A stretch of DNA of 14,604 nt from NCBI GenBank assembly GCA_002452695.1, contig DKFA01000091.1:1-14604 (forward strand). The letters run 5' to 3'. Shown here piece after piece: positions 5,891-13,337 of this stretch. Position 1 is the first letter of the stretch. The number at the start of each line of letters is the position of its first letter. The notes under the pieces are model-generated. The model saw only the letters and a program-made list of their open reading frames with translations. It was not told where the DNA came from and searched no databases. A program made the translations under genes and the position numbers. The DNA is from Dehalococcoidia bacterium UBA6808. GTDB lineage: Bacteria; Chloroflexota; Dehalococcoidia; GIF9; UBA5629.

Positions 5891-7159
5891 ATGAATAAAA
5901 TGGGTTGGGCCAACACGATGCTTGCACCTTACCGTGTACTGGACCTCACGGACGATAAGGGGTTTCTCTGCGGCAAGATACTGGGTGATTACGGCGCCGA
6001 TGTGATCAAGATTGAAAAGCCCGGAGGCGACCCCGCCAGGAAGATCGGCCCATTCTATCACGATATCCCTGACCCGGAGAAAAGCCTTAACTGGTTCTGC
6101 TACAACCTCAACAAGCGCGGCATTACTCTGGATATCGAAACCGCAGACGGCAAAGCCATCTTTAAAAAGCTGGTAGAGAAAGCTGATTTTGTTATTGAAT
6201 CGTTCCCGGTGGGATACCTTGACAGGCTGGGACTGTGCTACAAAGAGCTGGAGAAGGTCAATCCCCGCATTATTCTGACTTCGATTTCGCCTTTCGGACA
6301 AACCGGGCCTTACAGCCATTATAAAGGGGCCGATATTACCTGCATGGGCATGGCGGTGATCATGTATCTTTCCGGTGATGCTGACCGCCCACCAGTGAGG
6401 ATCAGCGCGCCCCAGGCTTTCATGTGTGCCGGGGCTGATGCTGCATCAGCTTCACTCGTAGCTCACTATCACAGGCAGAAAACCGGCCAGGGCCAATGGG
6501 TTGACGTGTCTGCACAGGAATCTTTGATCTGCACTACCATGAACGCCAATCCCTTCTGGTACCTGGACAAAAGGTTGGAAACACGGGTAGGGCCCCTGCG
6601 CGGCGGCCTTTCAAGCGCTCCCAACCGGCAAGTCTGGCCATGCAAGGACGGCTTTATCAGCTTTGCCTTCTGGAGCACATTTTACAAGGCAGGGTTGATC
6701 AGTAATAAAGCACTGGTAGATTGGATTGCCAGCGATGGCATGTCGAATGAATACCTTGACAGTATCGACTGGAAAACCTGGAATATTACCGTCCAGACAA
6801 AGGAAGACTGGGAGAAGCTGCAAGTGCCGCTTTTCAATTTTTTCCTGACCAAAACCAAAAGCGAACTGCACGCCGAGGCCCTTAAGAGAAGGATACTGCT
6901 CGTGCCGGTAACCACACCGCGTGACTTGGTCAACGATGAGCAACTTGCAGCCCGAGGGTACTGGGTTGAGGTCGACCATCCGGAACTGGACGGCAAGCTG
7001 TTATACCCCGGTGCATTCATGAGAGTGCTGGGCGCAGACCCGCTCAAGATCAAAAGGCGTGCCCCGCTGATAGGTGAGCATAATGAGGAGATATACCGGG
7101 ACATGCTTGGTTTAAAGGCAGAGGACATGATCATTCTGAAACAGGGCGGGACTATTTAA
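5891..7159 (+). CDS. Class III CoA-transferase (CaiB/BaiF family), subunit lacking the catalytic Asp
   Basis: A 422-residue CaiB/BaiF family protein (YRVLDLTDDKGFLCGKILGDYGADVIKIEKPGGDPAR near the N-terminus, HYHRQKTGQGQWVDVSAQE at about 192-210). Family members move CoA between carboxylates through an aspartyl-CoA anhydride. Aligning by eye on the TG-x-GQ motif, the residue at the position of formyl-CoA transferase Asp169 is F177 (SAPQAFMCAG), so the nucleophile appears absent. D183 nearby is out of register. The next gene, 12 bp downstream, is a second CaiB/BaiF protein that keeps the Asp. I infer a heteromeric enzyme with one catalytic and one structural subunit, similar to (R)-benzylsuccinate CoA-transferase BbsE/BbsF. 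Start ATG 5891 follows AGGAGG; alternatives M4 and M10 lack ribosome sites. The C-terminal part (LLVPVTTPRDLVNDEQLAARGYWVEVDHPELDG) is typical of the family. Confidence 0.92.
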   Translation: MNKMGWANTMLAPYRVLDLTDDKGFLCGKILGDYGADVIKIEKPGGDPARKIGPFYHDIPDPEKSLNWFCYNLNKRGITLDIETADGKAIFKKLVEKADFVIESFPVGYLDRLGLCYKELEKVNPRIILTSISPFGQTGPYSHYKGADITCMGMAVIMYLSGDADRPPVRISAPQAFMCAGADAASASLVAHYHRQKTGQGQWVDVSAQESLICTTMNANPFWYLDKRLETRVGPLRGGLSSAPNRQVWPCKDGFISFAFWSTFYKAGLISNKALVDWIASDGMSNEYLDSIDWKTWNITVQTKEDWEKLQVPLFNFFLTKTKSELHAEALKRRILLVPVTTPRDLVNDEQLAARGYWVEVDHPELDGKLLYPGAFMRVLGADPLKIKRRAPLIGEHNEEIYRDMLGLKAEDMIILKQGGTI

Positions 7160-7171
7160 GGAGGCCATGCC

Positions 7172-8374
7172 ATGGGTGCACTTGATGGAGTTAAGGTAGT
7201 TGATTTTGGCTGGCAGTTGCAATTGCCGCTGGCCACTCAGTTCCTGGCAGACAACGGCGCCACCGTGGTCCGGGTGGAATCACTCACATCAATCGACAGC
7301 ATGAGGGTAGCCCCGCCACGTAGAGGAGAGGGTGTCGGTGTCAGCGGCTGGTTCGGCTTTTTCATGTGCAATAAGTATAGCTTGGCGCTTAACCTCAAGC
7401 ACGAAAGAGGCCCTGAAATAGCCCGGAAACTGGTAGCTTGGGCAGACATCATGGCGCATAACTTCACGGTAGGCACAGTGGACCACTGGGGATTGGACTA
7501 CGAATCCGTGCGCAAGATCAACCCCCGCATCATTGTTCTGGAATCTAACTTTTTGGGGCAGACGGGTCCTCATGCCAGGCAGCCTGGCTTCGGTGTGATG
7601 GGGGTGGCGCAATGCGGCATTACCAATTTCACAGGCTGGCCTGACAGGAGCCCGGTTAATCCCTTCGTAGGTTATACCGACCTTGTCACACCACGTTTTT
7701 CCGCCAGCGCCCTGATGGCCGCGCTGGAATACCGCGACCGCACCGGCCAGAGCGTATACCTGGACAGCGCCCAGCTTGAAACCAGCCTGCAGTTTATTGC
7801 CACACCGCTGCTGCAATATACCGCGAACGGGATTGAAACAGGCAGGATGGGTAACGAGTGCCCCTACGCGGCGCCGCACGGAGCTTATCGCTGCAAGGGC
7901 GACGACCAATGGTGCACAATTGCCACCTTCAATGATGGCGAATGGCAGGCACTGGTCGAAGCCATGGGCAAGCCTGAATGGGCAACCAGCAGCAAATTTG
8001 CCACGCTCCTAGGCAGAAAGCAAAACGAGGCGGCGCTTAACAGCTTGATTGAATCCTGGACCATCAATTTTACCCGCGATGAGGTGATGGAGAAGCTGCA
8101 GGCAGCCGGCGTGGCCGCCGGCCCGGTTGAATCATCCGCAGATATTTTCGACGACCCTCAGCTTCAGGCACGTGGACATTTCTGGTATCACGATTACAGT
8201 GAGCTCGGCAGGTTCCCATATAACGGGCCATCCTACAGACTGTCAAAAACCCCCGCCCAATTTCGCTTTTCGCCGCCCGAAATTGGGGAAAATAATGAAT
8301 ATGTCTGCCGTGAACTGCTCAGGATGACCGAAGAAGAATACATTAATTACCTAGTTGCCGGAGTGTTTGAATAG
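7172..8374 (+). CDS. Class III CoA-transferase (CaiB/BaiF family), Asp-containing subunit
   Basis: A 400-residue CaiB/BaiF family protein with a standard N-terminus (ALDGVKVVDFGWQLQLPLATQFLADNGATVVRVES). By alignment on TGQ (residues 191-193), D170 in VGYTDLVTPRF occupies the catalytic Asp position of formyl-CoA transferase (Asp169). The C-terminal segment VMEKLQAAGVAAGPVESSADIFDDPQLQARGHF carries the usual family features. It starts at ATG 7172 after GGAGG and lies 12 bp behind the Asp-less paralogue. The pair probably forms one heteromeric transferase that activates a carboxylate using a donor such as succinyl-CoA or acetyl-CoA; donor and acceptor cannot be read from the sequence. By analogy with bbs, this would be the BbsF-like subunit. 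The alternative is two independent homodimers, but the missing Asp next door argues against that. Confidence 0.93.
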   Translation: MGALDGVKVVDFGWQLQLPLATQFLADNGATVVRVESLTSIDSMRVAPPRRGEGVGVSGWFGFFMCNKYSLALNLKHERGPEIARKLVAWADIMAHNFTVGTVDHWGLDYESVRKINPRIIVLESNFLGQTGPHARQPGFGVMGVAQCGITNFTGWPDRSPVNPFVGYTDLVTPRFSASALMAALEYRDRTGQSVYLDSAQLETSLQFIATPLLQYTANGIETGRMGNECPYAAPHGAYRCKGDDQWCTIATFNDGEWQALVEAMGKPEWATSSKFATLLGRKQNEAALNSLIESWTINFTRDEVMEKLQAAGVAAGPVESSADIFDDPQLQARGHFWYHDYSELGRFPYNGPSYRLSKTPAQFRFSPPEIGENNEYVCRELLRMTEEEYINYLVAGVFE

Positions 8375-8410
8375 TCCTGCTCCCAAAATATAAAGACAAG
8401 GAGACTGATC

Positions 8411-10426
8411 ATGGCCAACACACCAAAGAAAGTTGCGGTAATAGGACTGGACTGCGCCGAACCGCATCTGATCGAAAAACACATTAAAGACGGATATTTG
8501 CCCACATTCAAAAAGCTGATCGAGGGGGGAGTGATAGCAGATAACTGCCTAGTGCCTTACCCGACTATCACGCCACCCAACTGGGCGTCAATCGCCACCG
8601 GCGCCTGGCCCGGCACGCACGGCATCACCGACCTGCACTTCCATAAGCCGGGCACAACGCCCAGCAATGCGAATATTTATCAATCCTGGGGTAGCGAACA
8701 TTGTCTGGCGGAGTTCCTGTGGGACGCGGCTGATAAAATCGGCAAGAAAAGCATCGTTTTGAATTATCCCGACTCCTGGCCTACCAAGATGAAAAACGGC
8801 ATCATAGTCGGAGGCAAAGGACTTTCCATCGGCGAGTACCGCGAGGGCATGCAGGGTATGGGCTACAAGGCCAGTTTCTGCAACGACCAACTAATAACCA
8901 CCGGCATTTATCCGAGGGCCATCCGCAGCATATTCAACACTGCTAAAGGGTGGAAAAATCTGCCCAAAGGTGAAGCGGACCCGTTAGAGCTTGAAGCCAG
9001 GGTAAACTTCCGCAGTGCAGAAGAGAAACCGCCTGAAGCCAACTGGTATGTACTGGCACGCCAATCAGGCAACAGCAGTTATGACCGGGTAACGCTCTCT
9101 CCAACGAGAGACCTCAAAGCTTCATTCTGTACACTGGGCAAGGGCGAATGGAGCCCCAAAATTACTACCAATATTAAAATGGCCGACGGGTCTGAACGTG
9201 AGGTCTTCTTCCGCTGCAAGCTGGTCGAGCTATCCGACGATGCCGAAGACATGCGGCTCTACCTGAGCCCGATGGGCACAACGTCAGGATGGAGCAATCC
9301 TCCGGAAATAGCTTCAGAACTTACTTCAGAACTGGGCATACTGGCTCCGGGCGGCGGCATCCTAGGCTATGTCGTGGGATGGTATGACCTGGATACTTAT
9401 GTCGAAATCAACGAATACTATACACAGTGGCTGGCTGATGCAGCCTCCACCCTGCTAGGCAAGCACGAGTGGGACCTGTTCTTCATGCATGCTCACTCCC
9501 CCGACTGGTCATACCACGTGATACTGACTGATATGGATCCCAACATTACCAAAGACGAAGCGCGGCGCAATGCCGCCTGGGATGCACACCTCAAGATCTA
9601 CCAGGCACAGGACCGCATGATCGAGCAGATACTCAAGGTACTGGATAAGGATACGCTGGTAATACTGGCCTCAGACCACGGCGCTGTACCTGACGGCGCC
9701 CCATTTGATGCATACGGACTATTAACGTCTGCCGGCTTGACCGTAATGGAGGAGAGCCAGGCTGCTCCTATCGTACCGGATAGCGTACAGGGCCGCGGCG
9801 AAGGCCTGCAGCAAGAGAGCAGAGGCGTCTATCTGATACCCGACGCCAGCAAATCAAAATGCTTCCCCCAGCGCAGCATTTACATCTATATCAATCTTAA
9901 AGGCCGCGATCCGGAAGGTATCGTCGATCCGAAAGACTATCAGAAGGTCCAGCAGGAAATCATCGATGCACTGCTGACTTACGTTGATCCGGCCACCGGC
10001 AAACGTCCGGTGGCCCTGGCTTTGGCCAAGCAAGACGCACGTATACTCGGATTATACGGGGACCGCATTGGAGATGTGGTGTGTGCGCTCTACCCCTGGT
10101 TCTCCGGTCAGCACGGCAACATATTGCCGACAGCGGAGTGGGGCGTCGGCTCCCTCAAGGGCCTGCTCACCTTCACCGGGCCCGGCATCAAGAAAGGCTA
10201 CAGACTGGAGCGCAATGTCAGCTTGGTCGATATCGTACCCACGATCTGCTATCTGACAGATCTTCCTCTACCCGCCCAGGCCGAGGGCGCCATAGTATAC
10301 CAGGCATTAAAAGACCCCGATTTCAAAGCCAAGGAGTTAAATAAGCTCAAGGACGGGCTTGCGCGCATGGAGACTGCCCTGCAAAGGGGCGAACGGCAGC
10401 CATGGGATAAACATGAATGTGCCTGA
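8411..10426 (+). CDS. Alkaline-phosphatase-superfamily hydrolase (type I phosphodiesterase/nucleotide pyrophosphatase-like)
   Basis: A 671-residue cytosolic protein without a signal peptide. The N-terminal metal motif is VAVIGLDCAEP (D14). It is followed by the nucleophile region PYPTITPPNWASIATGAWPGTHGITD, where T52 or T54 is the likely nucleophile. The later metal ligands fit HAHSPDW (H360-D364), LASDHGA (D422, H423) and GQHGN (H568). This is the core of the type I phosphodiesterase/nucleotide pyrophosphatase branch. A segment at about 180-350 separates the halves and is rich in beta-like sequence; I do not recognise it as a named domain. Start ATG 8411 follows AAGGAG, 36 bp after the CoA-transferase gene. 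In this context it could remove a phosphoryl or sulfuryl group from, or hydrolyse a diester in, the pathway substrate, but nothing in the sequence fixes the leaving group. An unusual companion for a thiolase/CoA-transferase set. Confidence 0.88.
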   Translation: MANTPKKVAVIGLDCAEPHLIEKHIKDGYLPTFKKLIEGGVIADNCLVPYPTITPPNWASIATGAWPGTHGITDLHFHKPGTTPSNANIYQSWGSEHCLAEFLWDAADKIGKKSIVLNYPDSWPTKMKNGIIVGGKGLSIGEYREGMQGMGYKASFCNDQLITTGIYPRAIRSIFNTAKGWKNLPKGEADPLELEARVNFRSAEEKPPEANWYVLARQSGNSSYDRVTLSPTRDLKASFCTLGKGEWSPKITTNIKMADGSEREVFFRCKLVELSDDAEDMRLYLSPMGTTSGWSNPPEIASELTSELGILAPGGGILGYVVGWYDLDTYVEINEYYTQWLADAASTLLGKHEWDLFFMHAHSPDWSYHVILTDMDPNITKDEARRNAAWDAHLKIYQAQDRMIEQILKVLDKDTLVILASDHGAVPDGAPFDAYGLLTSAGLTVMEESQAAPIVPDSVQGRGEGLQQESRGVYLIPDASKSKCFPQRSIYIYINLKGRDPEGIVDPKDYQKVQQEIIDALLTYVDPATGKRPVALALAKQDARILGLYGDRIGDVVCALYPWFSGQHGNILPTAEWGVGSLKGLLTFTGPGIKKGYRLERNVSLVDIVPTICYLTDLPLPAQAEGAIVYQALKDPDFKAKELNKLKDGLARMETALQRGERQPWDKHECA

Positions 10427-10474
10427 ACTGATAACAAGCTGAGACGCTGATCCAAATAAAAAAAGGAGGTTGTA

Positions 10475-12121
10475 ATGAAAAAGATTCTGTATCACGGCAA
10501 ATTCCAGGTACTACTGGCACTGATTATCGCGTCGATCCTGATTATCACCTCGTGTTCCTCTGCTGCACCGGCCAAGCCTGCGGTCGCACCGGCGGTTGAT
10601 GCAGGCCCCAAATACGGAGGCACGCTGCGGGTAGCGTACAACATGGATATCAACACTCTTGATTCCATCATGTCCACCAGCATCATCGACCGTGCGCTGG
10701 GCTATCTGTACGGCGATACGCTTGTAAGGTGGTCCGGAAAGAACGACGAGGCCCCCAAACTCGTACCGCATCTGGCAGAGAAATGGGAGATAGCTCCCGA
10801 CGGCATGAGCTATACGTTCTACCTGCAAAAGGGGGTCAAGTTCCAGAACTTGCCGCCTGTCAACGGCAGGGAATGCACTGCAGCCGACTTCAAATACTCA
10901 TTGGAACGGATCAAGGACCCCAAGACCAAGTCGCCAATGGCTCCTTATATGGCTTCTATAGCCAGTGTCGAAGCCCCTGACAAATACACGCTTAAACTTG
11001 TCATGAAAACTCCCGACCCCGCCATGCTGACAAGCCTGGCCGGTCCCAATACCAGCGTACTGGCGCGTGAAGCAATTGAGCAGGAAGGGGGCGCCGGCAA
11101 TCCTAAAAATATCATCGGCACCGGCCCGTTCATTATAGACAAGTACACTAAGGGCAGCGGAATAACCTTTAAGCGCAATCCCGACTACTGGATCAAGGGC
11201 AAACCTTACCTGGACAGTGTTGAATGCATATACATGCCTGACCCGTCAGCGCGCCTCGCAGCATTCCGTGCAGGCCAGCTCGACCGCGTTATTGAAGGCA
11301 AGACCAGTGCCGATTTGATCAAGAACAGCGTGCCGGGTGCAAACTTGGTGCCCGGCATAGCGCTGTTAGGTAGCGGCCTTGTATTTAACCTCGGCATGAA
11401 AGACAAGCCCTGGGCTAACGTCAAGGTCAGGCAGGCGCTGCAATATGCTATTGATTATGACGGCCTGATCCAGGCAGTGCTCGATGGAGCTGGGGCACGC
11501 ACAGATTTCCTCCATCCAACCGCTTTTGCCGACTATGGAGCAAGACCGGTGGCCGAGTTGCCTAAAAAAGACCTCGCAAAGGCCAAGGCCCTGTTAGCTG
11601 AAGCCGGCTACCCCAACGGCTTCAAGGCAGCCATGGTTCAGCATACTACCCGCATGGATGCCTGGGGCGGGGCTGTCGAGCCGCTGGCGGCCATGCTCAA
11701 GGAAGTTGGAGTGGATATCACAATAGTACCAGTAGGCCAGGCAGACTATGTTGCAAAGATACGCTCCGGTGATTTCGAACTAATGACCTCGGTAGTGCTG
11801 GCGACGCAGCCTGAACTTGATTCAAATCTTTCCCCTATGTACAAGACCAAAGGCGCCTACAACCGTGCGCAATTCAGCAATGCAAGAGTCGATGAACTGC
11901 TGGCTCTCGAGGCCCAGAACTTCACTGATACTGCACAACGCCAAAAATACGCGAAGGAAATCATGCAGATTCTGGCTGAGCAAGTCCCGGTAATACCTCT
12001 GTACTACAATTATAATACTCATATCACGCAGCCCTGGGTAAAAGGCTGGGACAACGCGGCCGATCCGCCGCAAACCTTCTCCTGGTATCAGCTTGCCAAC
12101 GTATGGATCGATAAAAAATAG
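10475..12121 (+). CDS. ABC transporter solute-binding lipoprotein, dipeptide/oligopeptide (SBP_bac_5) family
   Basis: A 548-residue lipoprotein. The signal peptide has basic residues, then a hydrophobic stretch (FQVLLALIIASILIITSC) and a lipobox ending in C27. A flexible Ala/Pro linker (28-45) leads to the mature domain at KYGGTLRVA (about 46-54). Family hallmarks are ECTAADFKYSLERIKDP (about 133-149), GTGPF (215-219), KRNPDYW (233-239) and the C-terminal ILAEQVPVIPLYYNY. The protein would be anchored outside the cell membrane and capture a solute for import. This family binds peptides but also nickel, haem, sugars and opine-like compounds, so the ligand is open. No permease or ATPase gene is in the window, so it is an orphan here. 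AAGGAGG lies 7 nt before ATG. It is last in the cluster and precedes the 12148 hairpin. Confidence 0.93.
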   Translation: MKKILYHGKFQVLLALIIASILIITSCSSAAPAKPAVAPAVDAGPKYGGTLRVAYNMDINTLDSIMSTSIIDRALGYLYGDTLVRWSGKNDEAPKLVPHLAEKWEIAPDGMSYTFYLQKGVKFQNLPPVNGRECTAADFKYSLERIKDPKTKSPMAPYMASIASVEAPDKYTLKLVMKTPDPAMLTSLAGPNTSVLAREAIEQEGGAGNPKNIIGTGPFIIDKYTKGSGITFKRNPDYWIKGKPYLDSVECIYMPDPSARLAAFRAGQLDRVIEGKTSADLIKNSVPGANLVPGIALLGSGLVFNLGMKDKPWANVKVRQALQYAIDYDGLIQAVLDGAGARTDFLHPTAFADYGARPVAELPKKDLAKAKALLAEAGYPNGFKAAMVQHTTRMDAWGGAVEPLAAMLKEVGVDITIVPVGQADYVAKIRSGDFELMTSVVLATQPELDSNLSPMYKTKGAYNRAQFSNARVDELLALEAQNFTDTAQRQKYAKEIMQILAEQVPVIPLYYNYNTHITQPWVKGWDNAADPPQTFSWYQLANVWIDKK

Positions 12122-12147
12122 GTCTTAGAAAGCAAGCAAAGCATTAA

Positions 12148-12183
12148 ATTACTGTTGGGCGGTGATCACCACCCAACAGTAAT
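12148..12183. terminator. Long palindromic hairpin after the cluster, candidate terminator
   Basis: A 36-bp near-perfect palindrome: ATTACTGTTGGG and CCCAACAGTAAT are the outer arms, with GGTGA/TCACC inside and one mismatch pair (C12160 against A12171). On the + strand RNA this is a C-A mismatch; on the - strand RNA it becomes a G-U wobble. It begins 26 bp after the stop of the solute-binding protein gene, the right place for a cluster end. The following bases (AATATTTCC) are not a convincing U-tract, so intrinsic termination is uncertain; an RNA-stability hairpin or protein-binding site is possible. Confidence 0.5.
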
Positions 12184-12364
12184 ATTTCCAAATAAACAAC
12201 AGCGTGGTTTGACAGGAAAAATCCGCAGCAACAGTTGCCCAACCCAGCCCACAAACATACGGCAGCGTAATCATCGTATAGCCCGTTCACACTCCCTGCA
12301 AGGTATTTCAGTGTCTCACATCTTTAAGATTTATCAGATACAGTAACGGACATTATTCCCGTCT

Positions 12365-12393
12365 TTTTCAATAGACAAGCAATACTATATAAT
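12365..12393 (+). promoter_or_regulatory. Candidate promoter for TetR-2
   Basis: A perfect -10 hexamer TATAAT (12388-12393) lies 17 bp after TTTTCA (12365-12370, 4 of 6 matches to TTGACA). The transcript would start near 12400 and give a leader of about 180 nt. The two downstream inverted repeats would then lie in the transcribed region. Confidence 0.4.
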
Positions 12394-12500
12394 AGATCAT
12401 TTCCGTAGAAAAGATGCCAATTGATGTCAATCGTTCATCCACGGCTGTTATATTCCGGATGCTTCACATATCCAGCTATTTAATATATGATTAGATAACC

Positions 12501-12530
12501 GATTATTGATTGACGATACAATTATTAATC
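12501..12530. promoter_or_regulatory. Imperfect inverted repeat, candidate operator of TetR-2
   Basis: Arms GATTATTGATTG (12501-12512) and CAATTATTAATC (12519-12530) match in 10 of 12 positions as inverted repeats around a 6-bp centre (ACGATA). It ends 49 bp before the TetR-2 start. Size, symmetry and location fit an autoregulatory TetR site, but the A/T-rich background makes chance matches more likely than usual. Confidence 0.4.
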
Positions 12531-12579
12531 CCGGCAATACAACTGCCAACCGGATAAATTTGACAAAGAGGACTTAGTA

Positions 12580-13248
12580 ATGGCGCACAGCAGGAAAAAG
12601 GTCATGCCTGTCATGCAGGCCCCGGTGGCCAGGGCTAACCACATGAACCGTGTACAGCGAGGCAAACAGATCGCCTCCTACAGGAGAAAGCAGATAACCA
12701 GGGCAGCCTATGAGATTGTAGCCGAAAAGGGTTATTACAACTTTACCATGATGGATATCGCCCAGCGCGCGGGCGTCTCCTCGGGGCTCATTCATTACTA
12801 TTTCAAGGACAAGGAAAACATGCTGGTCATCCTGCTGCGCGAGATGCAGCAGAACATTCGCATCGCTACCGAGAAAGCCATCGACCAGACAGCCGATCCC
12901 AAGGAAAAGCTCGACATCTTCATGAACCAGGCCTTCAACCTGGTCGAGGAAGAGCGTGAATACCTCTACGTCACCTATGATTTCCTGACCCAGATCAAGT
13001 TCAATGAGCGCATGCAGCGCATTATGAGCAAGCTATACCGCGGCTACCGTGAGACCATGGTGGGCATCCTCAGGGCAGGCAAGGAAAATGGCGCCTTCCG
13101 CGACGTTGATGAGCACTTTATTGCCACGCTGTTCATCTCCTCCATGCTTGGTATCGAACAGCAGTATATCATCGACAACACGGCCTTCTTTTACCGCGAG
13201 TATACAACACGCATCAAGAAATACATCTTCGACCTGGTGCTGGCCTGA
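12580..13248 (+). CDS. TetR/AcrR-family transcriptional regulator (TetR-2)
   Basis: 222 residues. A basic N-terminal extension of about 30 residues precedes the DNA-binding domain. The helix-turn-helix is at about residues 55-76 (FTMMDIAQRAGVSSGLIHYYF), followed by KDKENML, a standard TetR pattern. The C-terminal domain (about 85-222) is helical by composition and has no recognised ligand signature. ATG 12580 follows GAGGACTTAGTA, a reasonable ribosome site. M22 is an alternative start that would remove most of the extension, without a good ribosome site. The gene lies downstream of the catabolic cluster in the same direction but is separated by 458 bp, a hairpin and its own candidate promoter. 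It is therefore probably expressed independently. It may control the cluster or itself; the 12501-12530 repeat is the best local binding-site candidate. Convergent with the Cys-rich gene downstream. Confidence 0.9.
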   Translation: MAHSRKKVMPVMQAPVARANHMNRVQRGKQIASYRRKQITRAAYEIVAEKGYYNFTMMDIAQRAGVSSGLIHYYFKDKENMLVILLREMQQNIRIATEKAIDQTADPKEKLDIFMNQAFNLVEEEREYLYVTYDFLTQIKFNERMQRIMSKLYRGYRETMVGILRAGKENGAFRDVDEHFIATLFISSMLGIEQQYIIDNTAFFYREYTTRIKKYIFDLVLA

Positions 13249-13337
13249 CCCCTTCAGAATACTACATGTTGGATGTACAGGACGTGCAGCGCGTGGCGCG
13301 GTCTTTCTGGGATAATGGCTGCTATTTTCGCTTTCTG

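Larger units (their letters stand above)
12122..12579. other. 458-bp intergenic region between the cluster and TetR-2
   Basis: It contains the terminal hairpin (12148-12183), a candidate promoter (12365-12393), a short inverted repeat ATTGA-TG-TCAAT (12420-12431) and a longer imperfect inverted repeat (12501-12530). Between 12184 and 12364 I see no convincing gene or RNA. A 63-codon frame from a TTG inside the hairpin has no ribosome site and no family resemblance. The segment becomes strongly A/T-rich toward TetR-2. Confidence 0.6.

Noticed and set aside
7289..7909. 206-codon - strand frame inside the second CoA-transferase gene
   Set aside because: The + strand protein is an unmistakable CaiB/BaiF member with conserved motifs across this whole stretch; the antisense product has no recognisable features.
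12155..12346. 63-codon frame between the cluster and TetR-2
   Set aside because: It starts at a TTG inside the hairpin, lacks a ribosome site and has a composition unlike a real protein.
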